From assembly GCA_914767715.1 (NCBI GenBank), contig OU612073.1, positions 14,448,001 to 14,508,000 on the forward strand: a stretch of 60,000 bases of DNA, given 5' to 3'. Position numbers and translations under genes: made by a program. This DNA comes from Membranipora membranacea (taxonomy: Eukaryota; Bryozoa; Gymnolaemata; Cheilostomatida; Membraniporidae). Shown here one piece after another: positions 34,560 through 47,559 of this stretch. Each line of letters starts with the position of its first letter. Position 1 is the first letter of the stretch. The notes below the pieces were generated by a model. That model saw nothing but the letters and a program-made list of their open reading frames with translations, made no database searches and was not told where the DNA came from.

Positions 34560-36670
34560 TCATAAGTATCTGAAAAATGGACGGATATGGACGGACAGAC
34601 AACAATCCAGTCTACTGCACATCTCTATCTTACAGAATATAATAAAACAGTCCTCAAATTTTCAAGTTTGAATGTGATTGATTGATTGTAGTGCTATCAC
34701 TAACTGTAAAGAAGGATGAAATTTTTTTCCTGGTACACAAATAGTGAGAAGCCTTGCATGCAAAAATAGGATTGGAAAATAGTATTACTGATATAAATGA
34801 ACAAAAGAGTCTTTTCCCCAGGCAGATCGAACGTATAAGTTATCAAAGCTTTGTAAATTAGTGCTTCAAAACTGATGAGCAACAGGGAGTTTTATTAAAG
34901 GCTAATTAGTAAATGGGTAATTGGTGGATTGGAAAAAAATCTGGCGTTTAAATAAAACTGCACTTCCATTTTTTTATGGGTCACTGTAAAATAACATTAA
35001 AATGAGTCATCTGTTTAAAAGCAATATTATAAAAATTATCATTATTCCAATACTCTTAGCACTTGATTTGGGCTATGAAAGTCTTAAACTTATCCAAGTA
35101 CGAAGCACATTCTGCTTATCTGTCAAATCACAAGTTTCACTTAAAAAAACTTTTTGACTGTATTCGGATAATTACTTGGCTATCAAATCCTGTTACAAGT
35201 TGTGACTAATGTAACTCAAAGCTTTTGTGCTTTTACTGAGCAAGTATAATTACAACTGGTCAAGCAGTGTATGTTCAACCATCAGAGAGCTGTGTGGTGT
35301 TTTATTTTGTCTCACCATTTTACAATCTACCTATTCATAATGGAATATATCTATCTGATTACGAGATGAGACTATTATGCTATACACACTCAACGTCATT
35401 GTAAGTAAAGATCATCATTGCATGATTAATATATTTCAGCATTTAATTAGATTCCTTTGTTTTGACTGACTTATGAACTGTTTGATTGTCAAAATAATTA
35501 TCCTCTTTATTGTAATTTGCAATGTGTAATGAAGACTAGGAAAATGGATCAGCACCTATCTTATCAGGTTTATTTTTATAGAGAGCACAACCATCACTCG
35601 CTCATCACACCGCACAGCTAACATACACCCAAATCTGCAGGGTTAGAGTCTCATAAGGTCATAATTTGTAAGTTCATATTAACCGTTTTTGATTATATTA
35701 TAATGATTGTTTTATGCCAAACCTGCTCTGTTTATGTAATATCGTATAATTTTGAACGTTTATAGAATCTTATCATAACAATTGTCATTTTTATACAGGT
35801 TACGATATCAATACAATCAGTTAACTTTTACGACAAGACCTATCCTGCAACAATGACTATCATGAAGTTAAAATTCAATGAGATTATGTTGCCAGATATA
35901 CATATTTGTATGTATGAGCAGGATTAACCAAATAAATCTGTACGACTGAACTGAATAAACTGGCCAACATTGACATCTTATTTCGTGAGATTTTGAAAGC
36001 CGACCATTTGGTACTTCATTTCGACAAAATAACCTTCAATATAGCTGCACAAATAGTATGTGCACAATATTCATGACTATACCGATCAATATCTGGCATC
36101 TATTTGCTTGGTTTCAAGCCCTAAACTCAATAAGATATGCACAATATACTTTCACCACTCAATTGCATTTTTCACTTAGCTCAGGCAAGCTGCACAAGCT
36201 AGATAAAGAGAGCATTGTTACAACATGAACAGATTGTTTATTGTTTTGGATTTTTTTATTACTAAGCTTTTAATTAATTTTATGTTATGTTCACATTCAT
36301 GAGAGGAATAATATATCCATTATCATCAATGTATAATTAACTTCTATAGTGGTAGAAAAAACAACAATCTTTTCAATAACATATCTGCAAGGATTTAAAG
36401 CAGCAGGGTCTTTCAATTTAAAACAGCCAAAAAACCAATCTGATCGCTAATTTCAAAGTGAACAATTTTGAGCGATATGATAGTGATTTCTTGCATCGCA
36501 AATTGAAAGTCTTTCTGACCGACACTTGACAATTCTGCATAAGATAAGAAATTAGATGATAATTTGGAAGATATCACCCTCTGAATATTATAACATCAAT
36601 ATTTCTATTACCAATATTTTATATTACCAATATTTCTGTTAACAATATTACTATTATATATCATATTCAT
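34560..36670. other. Region without recognisable genes
   Basis: AT-rich DNA between the Ngaro-like element and the end of gene D. Short ORFs only; probably includes gene D's 3' UTR at its right end. Confidence 0.45.
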
Positions 36671-36677
36671 TGTCTTC

Positions 36678-39600
36678 TCATTTACTACCTTGCAGACTTG
36701 CAATAACTGCAGGGATATTAGCCTGGAGAACTCCGTTAGCATGTTGCCTTGCGCCAGCCGGTACTACGAGCATTAAGTTGAGGTCAGGAACACTTCTAGT
36801 CCTCTGTAGGTTCGCTGATGGTTGTCTTTGAGCATCCATATTGTACCTCGTTGTTCTTGATGAATTATCTTGAGCCTGATAATTAGTTGCGGCCTGTGCA
36901 AGTCTCCCTGTTAGATTGTGAGCCTCAGATTCTCCCACACAAGGAACGTCCTGGTTATCACTATTTGTATTGTTGCCTGAGGGAAGTGGTCTAGCGTCGG
37001 CATAGCTGGACTCTGTACACTGCTGGCCATTGAAAACTGTGTAAAGCGTGAATAAAACAGGTATAAGAAATCTATCACTTCTATACAAGGTCAAATCAAT
37101 ATCATATACATGTATGGATATATCTCTTTTGTGTAATTTAATGTATGCCACGTAACAATAGGCGACTTACCAGGCCTTTGAAAATAAACAATTTTCATCA
37201 AGTTGTCTTCCCTTGGAAAAGGGACAGTAGCATTGAGCACATCATTAGTGATGACAGAATTCATGGAATAACTCCTATTCTAAGAAAGCTAAAATTACGG
37301 GGTTTCCATAGGATCATGTCAGTGTAGTAAGGTATCTGATGGCATAGTTTTCGATACCCTACTCGGAATTATTTTTTATTTTTTTATGTACTGCCCAGTG
37401 GTTTTTTCAGGTAACTACAGTAAAGGCATGTTTCTCATCACAGCAATAAATTGACCTAAGGTACACCAGTACGCATTTTGGCATAGATATGTTATGCTAT
37501 GTTTATTGTCTGCTATGATAAGGTAAAATAGAGGTATCGTGCTGATGACAAGTGAGGGCACTGTGCCTGTACGGGATTAAGTGAATGTTGTATGAGGTCA
37601 TTATAATAAAATTATTCAGACAGAGATGTAAACTATGAGCGAAGTCAGTAGCCAGGTATTGCCTAGCAATAACAAAAATATACCCGTAAGTCCTCTGAAG
37701 TCCTATTGTCAGCTCCGATACAAGTTTTAACAATATAAATGCGACAGATTTTTAAACACACTGTCATACCTATGCCATACTGGTTGACTCATGAGCAGGT
37801 CAGGCCAAATTTTATTGTGAGCATTATGCAGACTTAACTTAATTTACTCAGATGAGGGATAATTTCTGGTTCCATTTCAAAGAACAAGCAGAGATTAGTT
37901 TTCATTCCGGAGCTGAAAAGCTCATCATAATCTAAAACTTCCATCTTGGATTGCGATAAATTATTGTAAAATAAAGAAAAAACATTCTTTGTTATACAGT
38001 TATATCAGTGATCATCATCTGAAATTAGATTTGGCCATAATAAACAGGCTTCGTTTTTAGTTTCCCTTTTTTATCGATGCACGAGGGATTATCAGATGAA
38101 GGTGACATAATTTCCAGTAGCATACCTGTATCAGTATCATAGATCTGATTCATGCAGCTAAATTTTCAGATCGAGCAATGCTGTCGCAATTACCTATTAG
38201 CAGTTTTTTACCCATTAGAAATGTCGATGCTGACATTTTTTGCAAACCACAGCACTACATTTCACTACATGGAAATCTTGATTACTATTAACCGCACTCA
38301 TTCTATGTATAGACTTGTTTGTCATCATTTTATGCACCACTTTTCTTGTCAAGACTCGTACAGCCAACCAGCTAATCGACGAGCCTCCATTTATCCTTAT
38401 GATGTAGCCTGCAGCATCATTACAAACACAGTGTCACAGCACAAGTTGTATAGATTATTATTACTTCCATACCAATTATCCTAACTAGGATGAGTTACGC
38501 AACATGGTAAGAGGGCGATAATTTTGGTACAACAACCAATGAAATGTTCGTTGCCGACCCCCTTGATGTGTATGCTATCTCGCCTAGCGTCTCTATACTA
38601 GTACAATACTCTCACAGCAATCCCAAGAAATGAAACTATTAAGCCCTTTTACTCTGGTTCATGGTGAGACACTGAACATAATTTATTTCTTGAGCGGTGC
38701 TGTTCATATTCTGCACAAGTTGTGCTATGGATTGGCTGCTTGATAGTGTTTCATAACATCAACTTTCTTCCTAACTTTGTTCAATTCTTGAGCAGCAGCG
38801 ATTGTAGCTGTAGATTCCTGATCAATAATTATGATGTCAGGTTTTTGTGGAGTTTTGTTGCTGTCCTGAAGTTGACCATAACCACATTGTAAGTTGTCTT
38901 TTAGGCAAAGATTATAAATTATTATTAGGATTAGTATGGTACTACTATTCAATTGACTGTTGTCCCTTATGACTGTTACAGCATGTTACAGCTCTGCTAT
39001 GTAATAAACCTGGCTTAACCCCATTAATCAATTTAACTGAAAAAATTTGAGTTTACACTGTGAATCTGTCTGGTCATTCATGAGAATATTTGCTCACTGC
39101 TTCGGACAAAGATAATCCTTGTTACATCATGACCGGAAAATGTAAATTTGTCGCAACTTGATTAATGCCTGGTAGTAAAATCAGCCGTTTTGCATCTCAG
39201 CTGTCCGAGAAACAGTGTAGCCGCTGCACCCATATAATCAGGGATAGCATTGCCATTGGAGGATTGTTTTTTTTGTTAAGACACTGTCAGAATGAGAATG
39301 TCCCAGTTTGGAGATAAGGGAGATGAGATGGGTGTCAAGGAACATCATACATTTAAGTCGATTAGGGTCTGGAGCTGACCCTCCAATCTTGGATAATGTC
39401 ATATTGTTTTTTTTTATATTTCCTGGTCCCTTAGGCCAGGCACTTCTGAGGTTTCAGCATTGTATAATGTATACGCTCTTGAACAGAGTTCCTTTCTTGT
39501 TCCAGAGCACTTAAAACCACTACGCCTACAGTAATATTTCATTGCTTCTGCGTCCCACGTTTCGACTTCGTTCAATGATATCAAATCGCTGCTTACAAGA

Positions 39601-42600
39601 TCTTCCATATTGTGATGTTACTTGATGTCTGATGACCAAATAGATAGACATTCATATGGGCGCAGCATTAAATACACCTGATTTTAATCATTCACACTTC
39701 AGTATTTATAATCTTTGCTTCAGTGTTTTGTGGTACAAAAACCAGGTTAGATATGCCAGACCCAATGTTTGCAGTATATTTAATACGGTGCGTGCAGTGC
39801 GCGTCATTCAGACCACTATTATATCACAGAGTAAGGATATATCATATCATGCTCTAATCTTTCATCGTATCAATAATTTCTATACTATTACTAAGGTGTT
39901 ACCACATATCCCAGAATAATAACCTTGTTTGTTATGACACTGCAAGAATTACATCGCTAGTTTGAAGGTTTGAGGAGCTAGAATTTTTTTCTATATCCCA
40001 ATGTGTTCCTTGGTAGATTATGCACCTGATCTGAGAATGCCACTTCCAGAAAATGCGCTGCTACCGAGTTATCAAAGAAAAAGGAATATTTTAGTATCCT
40101 TTCTATAGTGAACTGTCCCTTTATCATGGGCATTGACAACACAACTCCAAATTATAAAAATGTTATTTTTGGGCTCAGTAAGTCGCCTATTAAAACATAC
40201 TGTGGGTGTTGAATGAAACATTGCCTTCGCCTTTTATTCCTATCCAGCACAAGCTATTAAAAAATCAGTGGATTAAATAAGACATACTTCAGCTTCACTA
40301 TACTCTGACTCCATAATCATCAATTATTATGGGCCCAAGCTTGCTTGTAAAGTTGCAAGTTATTAACATTTTGCAAAATGGATTTTTTAGATTTAAATTG
40401 TTGTATATTTATTTCTAAAAACTTACTATGAAGTCTGGTATGTGGTCCTGATTGGTTAACCAACTACATACATATTGAGGTGCAAAAGTCATTACCTTCC
40501 TTTCATTGCTTTACCTCTGACCAAGTGACAGTGGAGCTCAGGATATTGAAAATGTTGATAAATTGGCGGCTCGGGCATTGATGCATTTTAAGATGAGAGG
40601 CTTAGAGACCAGATTTATGCATGCAAGCAAATCATGGGCACAAGTTTAGGGATCTACAGGGTCTGTGGGTGGGGAAAAAAATGATGCACAGACAAAGCTG
40701 TTAGAATGCTGCTTGTTGGTAATTTGGGATCTGCATGTTGGTTTGGATGCTAGTCTCAAAGCAAATGTGGTATGCCTGGGAAAAAAAAAACCCCTGCTGT
40801 CTCTATTATAAATATCCGTGTTTAGTTTCATTACATTGGCATTCGGTTTTTGTGATCAATTTTTTTTAAAGGTGTGTTGGTGTTTCTTTTTTATCTTTTG
40901 GGAATAATGATAGTATGGTCTTTATCTCTGTTGATAAATTAGTAACACTTAATTTAGGAATCTGTGGAGCAGGTGTCATTTACAAATTTTAGCATCATCA
41001 TCAGATCTTCCAAACAAAGTTTAGATCATTTGTCCAATTGTTGCATTCATTGGCCCGCCTTTAATTTGGATTTTGGTTGCTAAGCTGTTAAGCGAGACCT
41101 GTCTTGCTTGCTAAACACTAAAATAAATTGAGTTGGAAGGCTTTCGGTTTAAAGATATAGAATTACCTAAGCCTAACAAAACCGCTCATGAAAGCTATGA
41201 AGCTGGCGCAGAGAGCCATACTTAAAAACAAAAACAAAATTTGATAGGATGTGAAAAAAACTGGCCAATTTGAAGTTAAGTCACCACCATTGCAAACAAT
41301 TGGATGTGGAGAGAGGAGAATCTGTGGAGCAGGTGTCATTAACAAATTTTAGCATCAGCAAGCCGTTGGAGTTTTGACCAAAGCTGATAAGTTTGCCGAG
41401 TTGGAAAAAAAGTGTGCCAGGTTCGAATGCTTGCTAGGTACAATAGCTTGCCAAGTACGATAGCCTTCCCGGTGCAAAATTGGTGCGAAAGATTGCCATG
41501 TCCTACACTAATGAATTTGTACCATGCAATTGCCACTAACCATGTACGTTTAAAAGGGATTTTGTAGCAATTTTTTACCGACCGTAATTGGCCAGCTCTC
41601 ATAGGTGGCTGACTTTGACTTCTTTTTATGGCAACATTTTCCAATGTTTATGGAATTTGATGCTTATTGCGTGATGTTTGGATTCCTTGCAGAAGCACAT
41701 CATTAAGATGGTACATTAACAATTAACATTAAGATGGTCATTAACAATGGTACATGAAATAAATTTTTGCATGGAATGGCGTCTGAGAAACTAATTCTGG
41801 ACACAAATGGCAGCGATAGTGAACAATTTTCGCCATTGATGCAAACTGTGGCGTTTAGCCTAAGTTTTTCAAGTGGAAGTATATACTTGCTTTGACAAGA
41901 TGGGTCATCATCACAAAACTAGTCCAAAGGCTGAAAAACCAGATAAATGTTTTGAGTCAGGTTGATTGCTGATAGCATTGGACCCCAGATCCAAAATTTT
42001 TGCTGACTGCATTAAGTGTCAAAATGGAATGAAAGACCCAATTTCAGGATGCTTTTCATCACATGTACTGCGAAAATGTTAATTTTTACCTGTCAAGTTT
42101 TTGAATTGTACTCCATATGTTAGTATATTGTTTTAGACTTTGACAGCTGGTGATTTGAATAATTTTTATTTTTTTGGATCAGTACAGATTCCAGGTAAAG
42201 TGCCTATGAGCATAAAATATCGGGTCCTTTCCTGGTAACGTGATTTTGATCAAGCATGTATTAAAAGAAGAAGGAAAAAAAGGCCTTTACAAATGATGTT
42301 AAAATTTGAAGTATTGCATAATGCACACCAACAGGGAACTGATATGAGGAGAAAGGTGAAAGGCCAGAATCGCTGTCATCTTTATACAGACAGAGGAGTG
42401 AGCTCGTGAGGGTGTCACTGCAAAACCAACATAGCAATGTGGATATTAGTTCGATAAGGTAATTTTGCAAATAAATTGTTCTCAAGTGTGTGTACGCTTT
42501 AGAAATCTGATTTCCTTTCATCATATGCGATTGAAAAGCTGGGCATAGGTTTTCATGCACAGACTTGGTTTTTTCAATTTTCCCAGTTACGAGGGAGCAC

Positions 42601-45600
42601 AACTACAGATTTGAACTCCTTGTTTAAATTTTGTCCGGGAAAACAACTGTATTGTACACATTTTACTGCCTTTCCTGTTTTTGACAGAAGCGCAGAGATA
42701 TCTTTGCAATGAGATAGACTACAGCTGATTTGTTATTTCATTCCACTGATTGACCAGGAAAGAAAGCATAGGATATTCTTCCTGGAACTGCACATGACAA
42801 TCAGCACTCACAATTATAGCTAAGTACTGTTCAACGGCTCCCATCATTAACATACTGGATGGTACAATTGAAGTATAAGGTTACATCAACCTCTAGTCAT
42901 TTGCTTTGAAATGATTCCCGTAGAATACACGCAGTGATTTAAAGGTATTTTAATTGATCATAAATCCTGATCGCTTAATGTCATAGTTGAATCAAAATTT
43001 GCGGCTCATCTCCTTGTGAGATCAAAAGTTTAGATATTATGTAGATGATCATGTTATTTGACAAACAAGTTTCCCACAATGCCTGTTTCACAGTGATGAA
43101 ATTATAAAGTTAAACACATGCACACAGTCCTTGTCTCAATTTGGGGGATACGAGGGGTCAAATGTGCCATTGAATAAGAAGACCAAAAAATTTATTTCTT
43201 CTCTTAACCCAACAAACCCACTTGGGATGTGTTTTGTACACCATGATACTGAACCATGTTCCTCACGCTAGATGGGGCAATTGCCACCTATTGGTACTGC
43301 ACTACAAAACAGCTCAAAGCCCCTTTCTCATATGTTATTCAAGAGTTTATTGTATCCCTCATCACTTACTGTCTCCCCATACTTTTTACAAGCATCAATG
43401 CAAGCGACAAGAAGTGCTTACGCAAAATATTTAAAGATGCCGCCAAGTTAGGGATTGAGCACCCCGATATAGATGCTCTGGTGGCCAACCGGATCAAGAC
43501 ACTTGGACTACGGTACATACACGATGAAGAGCACTTTATCAATGACTTTCTAACTAAATGCCCCTCAGGTCGCTACCGCACCGTTAAATATCGGGGTACA
43601 TGGGGTAGAGACAGCTTTTTAAGACATCTCATACATACATTCTAAAAAACTTTTTATACAACAGAGATCTGATTTTTCCATGTTTTTCTTTCTTGTCAGT
43701 ATTAACAACGTATTTCGTGACAAATTTTTGTCTATGATAGTAATAAATCCATCCATCCATCCATCCATCCAGAGTGCCTGTATTTTTATGTCAAATTTGA
43801 CAATTTATAAAAATCGACTATTGTGTCTAAATCAACACTTACATGAAAGATCAAGAAATTTCATCAAAACAGCATGCACTTGAGCTTTCAAACAGAAGTG
43901 TCTGACTATGGCATCATGTTTATGGTGCCTATTGATGATTCAGCAGACACGGTTGTTCATCTAACCGAATATCTGTTCGAAAATTTTGAATATTTCACCA
44001 CCTCAAATTACTCAGTAAAACTATGGCCCAAAAAGACCATTTAAGCCAAAGGATTTCCACTCTAGGAAGCTGGTTACTTTCCAGTACGACATTGGTTTTG
44101 ACTGGCACAATTTGTTGGTGACTAAAGATGATATAACATTGAAAACTAACGGAAACTTATCAATGCCACTGTGACATAGTGCAAAGTTATGGGGGAAAAT
44201 CGAAGGAAATTTCTTCGTTACCACTAAAAATTGCCTGAGATCTTATGGCCGGATTTTCCCTAGTAAAGTCTCTTTTGACACCATTTGGGAGTCAGATTCA
44301 TTTAAATGATTTAGAGACTACTACTTATCCTGTCTGAAGGCTGATCATCCCCATGATCTAGAGATCAACAGCTGCGTTTGGAGGCCAATCTTGAAGCCAG
44401 TGAACAATCACTAAGATTTAATTTGTCACAGCTGGGGTGATTCGGTATTCACCAAAATGTCGGCGTCCTAATCTTCTCCAAAATACCTTACTCAGAATTA
44501 TTTTTATTCAAAAATGATGACCTTTTACTGGAATGTTTTGATGTGTTGTACAAATAAATACCTGAATCAAATGATGAAGTTGCAGCCCGTTGATTGATTA
44601 TGCAGCAATAGTTGACATGAGAGAAAATGTAACATATTCGTGAATACGTTGTGATGTGGCCGAGAAAAAGATAAGCAAACACAGATTTTATTAACTTCTT
44701 TTGCAGAATTAGGAAAACAGTAAATCCAAGTATGCAAGATATTGAAATCAAAATCATTATGACTTGCCCGGATCAGCATTCAAATTCGGAACACTTCTTG
44801 TGCGAATCAAGGCTGGTTCATTATGTTGCGTGTGACTTCTTTGGTCCTGAATTGGAAAACAAGTGTTTTGATCGTCAGTCAAAGCTTCATTCTCGGTTGG
44901 TGGTGCTTGATCTTCGGTAAGAAGTGCTGCAAGATTTGAAATAAATAAGCGCTTTGAACATGAGCTTATTATTATGCCAAAATATTAACCTTAGCTCATA
45001 GAGAAAAAAGCGAACTATACTGGGTCAAGGATTGATAGGGGGATGGGGAAGTGGTATATATAAAGCTTAAATTCATTTGACTGAATGAAGTTTTCTGCAT
45101 AGGTGTGTAAAAAAGACTCCCCCAACTCACCTAAGTGCCACTCACATTATTGAACCACTTTTATATACTTTTCATGAGGATTCAAACTCATATAAAAACA
45201 ATGGGCTGTATAAATTTGGAGTTATCTGCTCTCAATTTGCTAAAATAATTCATTTGACTTTATACCTGCAAGATTCTTTTTGGGTCTATGATCAACAATG
45301 GAGATATTCAGAAATGCAGAAATTCTCAACTACATAAGAAAAATAATTTCAATCTAGGTATTGCTTAGTTAATTTTGACCATCAATCATTGTCATCACTC
45401 TTATTCAATGCCGAGATTATTCAAGATTGACAAGTAATAAATGTTTCAAGGGTGAGTAGTACAGATCATGAATAAATTAGAAATTGCCTTCCCCTGGTTA
45501 ACTCTTGATGGAGTATAATAGCAATGGGTTCAAGTACTATGGCCTCCAACTATATTTAGAAAATTGACTTGGTCAATTATGAGGGTTCTAAATCAAGGGA

Positions 45601-47556
45601 ATTTGAGAGTCAGTTTTATAAAAGTAGGTTAAGTCATAATTGTACTCACTGTCTTTTTCTGGATCCTCTACTTGTACAGAGCATTGCTCTTTTTTCTTGT
45701 TGAACCGAACTGTAACACAAACCATTCAAATAATAAATATGATGATGATTTTAATGCTTTTCAGTTCATTGTGTTTTTGATAACATATTTCTAGCCACAT
45801 ATCCATTGTATTACATTTGAAATACAGAAGCAAGTGGTAGCAAGTTTGAGTTTCTGTAGTAGATTTAGCAAATGATTTTACCTGCGATGCTCCTAGTGAT
45901 TCGTGGTTTGCACTGCTTCCAGATTAACACTGCAGCAATTATACCGAGAATAATCAGGGCAGTCAATGGTGTAAACACTGCTGTATAAATCTGGTTTGGA
46001 GCAGCAATTACATCGCGTACAGGTTTGGGTGTAAAGACAGTTCCTTTGGTTGAGGACATAGCATGTATACAATCGATTCTGTAATAATCTAGAAAAATAT
46101 TGAGAGTGTTGTTTATCATAGCGACGGTCTCAAAAATCTTTTAAGAACATGACCAAATTGTTTCAATCTAGTCTATCCCTGCCCGATATACCCACACAGC
46201 CATCCGTAAAATGACGTACATTCGACATCCATAACATATGTAAACAGTACAACATTACAGTGCTTCTGTGTGCGGTTACAGTTTACCCATGTTCAAATTA
46301 TGATGTAGTCTATGGCTTAGCTAAAGGAATGGCAAATATAATATTTTGGTCAGAAAAATAATATTGAAACATGATATGCTGAGTTCTAATAACTCACACA
46401 AAATTTACAGCCAAATGCGCTAGGCTAAGAGTTGAAATAATACTGAGGAGTCAAACTGTTTTGTTACCTGGGCATTTGTTCCTGCAGATGTCTTCATCCC
46501 TTGAGCGTATCAACCTATCATTACATATTGATGCACAGGTAAGAGATTGTCCTGAAGTTACGACCTTGTAACAAGCCTGAGGTTGCACAAAGTACTCCTC
46601 CTTCAAGCAGTCATCGTAGGTAAGTGTTGAGAATTCTCCTGTACAGTGTAAGGTAATCGTATTATGTTGTCCAGAGTAGATGGGAGCAGCTGAGCATTGT
46701 GAGTGTGGGTTCGTCAGCAGTGTGAATAATACTACATTGCGTAGCAATGAAAAACAGCAGTTTCTGAGTTCCCTTGGAACGTATGCTGTAAAGAATTATC
46801 AGAGTTTTACAGCTACAATTCACTAATTCTTCAAGCTGGTAATGTTTGATAATTATTTTCACGTCAAGTTCCAATCACTTGCTAGATAGTGCCTTAGTCC
46901 GTAAGTTAGATCAATAATCATTCAATGACAAGGTAAGTCAGATCATGAAGTACTTTAACATTTAATTCCATTATATTCAAAATATCTAATTGTAACTACG
47001 GTGCTACTAGTTATGGCATCAATGTTTCAAATTCTAGGGTCGGTGATACCAGCTGTGTTTAATAAACAGTATTGCTACGCGCTCCCGTCCTACAACAACA
47101 CTTGCAACATTAGCTCATTTGTACGGTGAAAATAGGCTTATAACAAGCGAGGTAATATATAGCAAGCTTGGTAATATTGCTGACAACGGTTCTCAAGTAT
47201 CAACTAATAAGTTTTTGTTTGGCACCAATAAAAGTATTGCATAATAATCAGTATCAGAATGTGTGACAAAAAAAGAAGACTTTCTTTTGAAATAGCATTT
47301 ACATAAATTCGCTTGACTCCCATGAAAAGGTTACCCCAAACAACAACACTGAAAGGCTGCAGCATAGGGAGGGACACTGGCTACTTTATACAGTACATAC
47401 CTGCCTAGCAACGCTGTGCAATATAACACAACCAAATTTTAAACAGTGACTGTAGTTCAAATCGTTTGTTTGAAAGGACAAAGAGAATCTTAGTGATACT
47501 GAATTACTTGCCCGCTTTAGCATACCTCGATTAGATTGCTTATGTATCGCTGCCAT
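36678..47556 (-). CDS. Gene D: Cys-rich single-pass membrane protein (376 aa; alternative end gives 315 aa)
   Basis: Exons: 47526-47556 (ATG, 10 codons), 46468-46785, 45882-46088, 45650-45709, 44768-44926, 36678-37033; all junctions are phase 1. Exons 1-2 give a long positively charged n-region and the hydrophobic NVVLFTLL. A Cys-rich domain follows (CTGEFSTLTYDDC, CYKV, CASIC, ICRNKC), and exon 3 adds another Cys (YYRIDC), a stalk and the helix PLTALIILGIIAAVLIW. Exon 4 is a basic-then-acidic tail segment. Exon 5 ends IRTRSVPNLN and uses a GC donor (GCAAGT). The terminal exon repeats this as RTRSVPDLN and ends with the shared NGVLQAN motif. RTRSVP fits the 14-3-3 mode I pattern RxxSxP. The last intron is 7.7 kb and contains a 4-kb inverted repeat copy and a LINE fragment. 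Confidence 0.65.
38725..38897 (-). CDS. Alternative terminal exon of gene D
   Basis: A phase-1 terminal exon in gene D's last intron. It reads DNLQCGYGQLQDSNKTPQ and ends in VMKHYQAANP and a TAG. The acceptor (TTTGCCTAAAAG) has a weak pyrimidine tract. Used in place of the 36.7-kb exon it gives a 315-aa protein without the NGVLQAN end. The arrangement parallels gene C, where a stop-containing exon also precedes the long-tail exons. The segment IIIIDQESTATIAAAQELN lacks recognised domains. Confidence 0.4.
39414..39608 (-). CDS. Fragment with a SAP-like motif (W..A.K.Y.RR.G...SG.K.EL)
   Basis: A 64-codon ORF with a true ATG at 39608. Its central part, WDAEAMKYYCRRSGFKCSG then TRKELCSRAY, fits the helix-turn-helix pattern of SAP-type DNA-binding motifs (W/L..LK.yLr.rgl..sG.k.eLv.R). 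Such motifs commonly open ORFs of invertebrate mobile elements. No donor or continuing ORF is evident, so this looks like a stranded 5' piece of a mobile-element gene or a single exon. It lies inside the last intron of gene D, same strand. Confidence 0.4.
   Translation of the reverse strand: MEDLVSSDLISLNEVETWDAEAMKYYCRRSGFKCSGTRKELCSRAYTLYNAETSEVPGLRDQEI
43311..43770 (+). mobile_element. 5'-truncated non-LTR retrotransposon insertion with (ATCC)n tail
   Basis: It interrupts the inverted 4-kb repeat: the uninterrupted partner at about 17.58 kb is continuous across this point. The coding part (YCLPILFTSINASDKK, AAKLGIEHPDIDALVANR) resembles the region after the catalytic core of non-LTR reverse transcriptases. 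It ends at 43645. The 3' end is a run of ATCC units (43746-43770), as in elements that terminate in microsatellite tails instead of poly(A). Confidence 0.65.
43746..43770. repeat. (ATCC)n microsatellite
   Basis: Six ATCC units forming the 3' tail of the LINE fragment. Confidence 0.9.
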
Positions 47557-47559
47557 CTG

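Larger units (their letters stand above)
40365..44632 (-). repeat. 4-kb dispersed element, copy 2 (inverted)
   Basis: Inverted partner of 16700-20725. It is interrupted by the LINE fragment at 43311-43770 and by about 450 bp at 40660-41105 with no counterpart in copy 1. It lies in the last intron of gene D. The pair forms a long-range inverted repeat with arms about 4 kb long and 20 kb apart. Confidence 0.65.
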
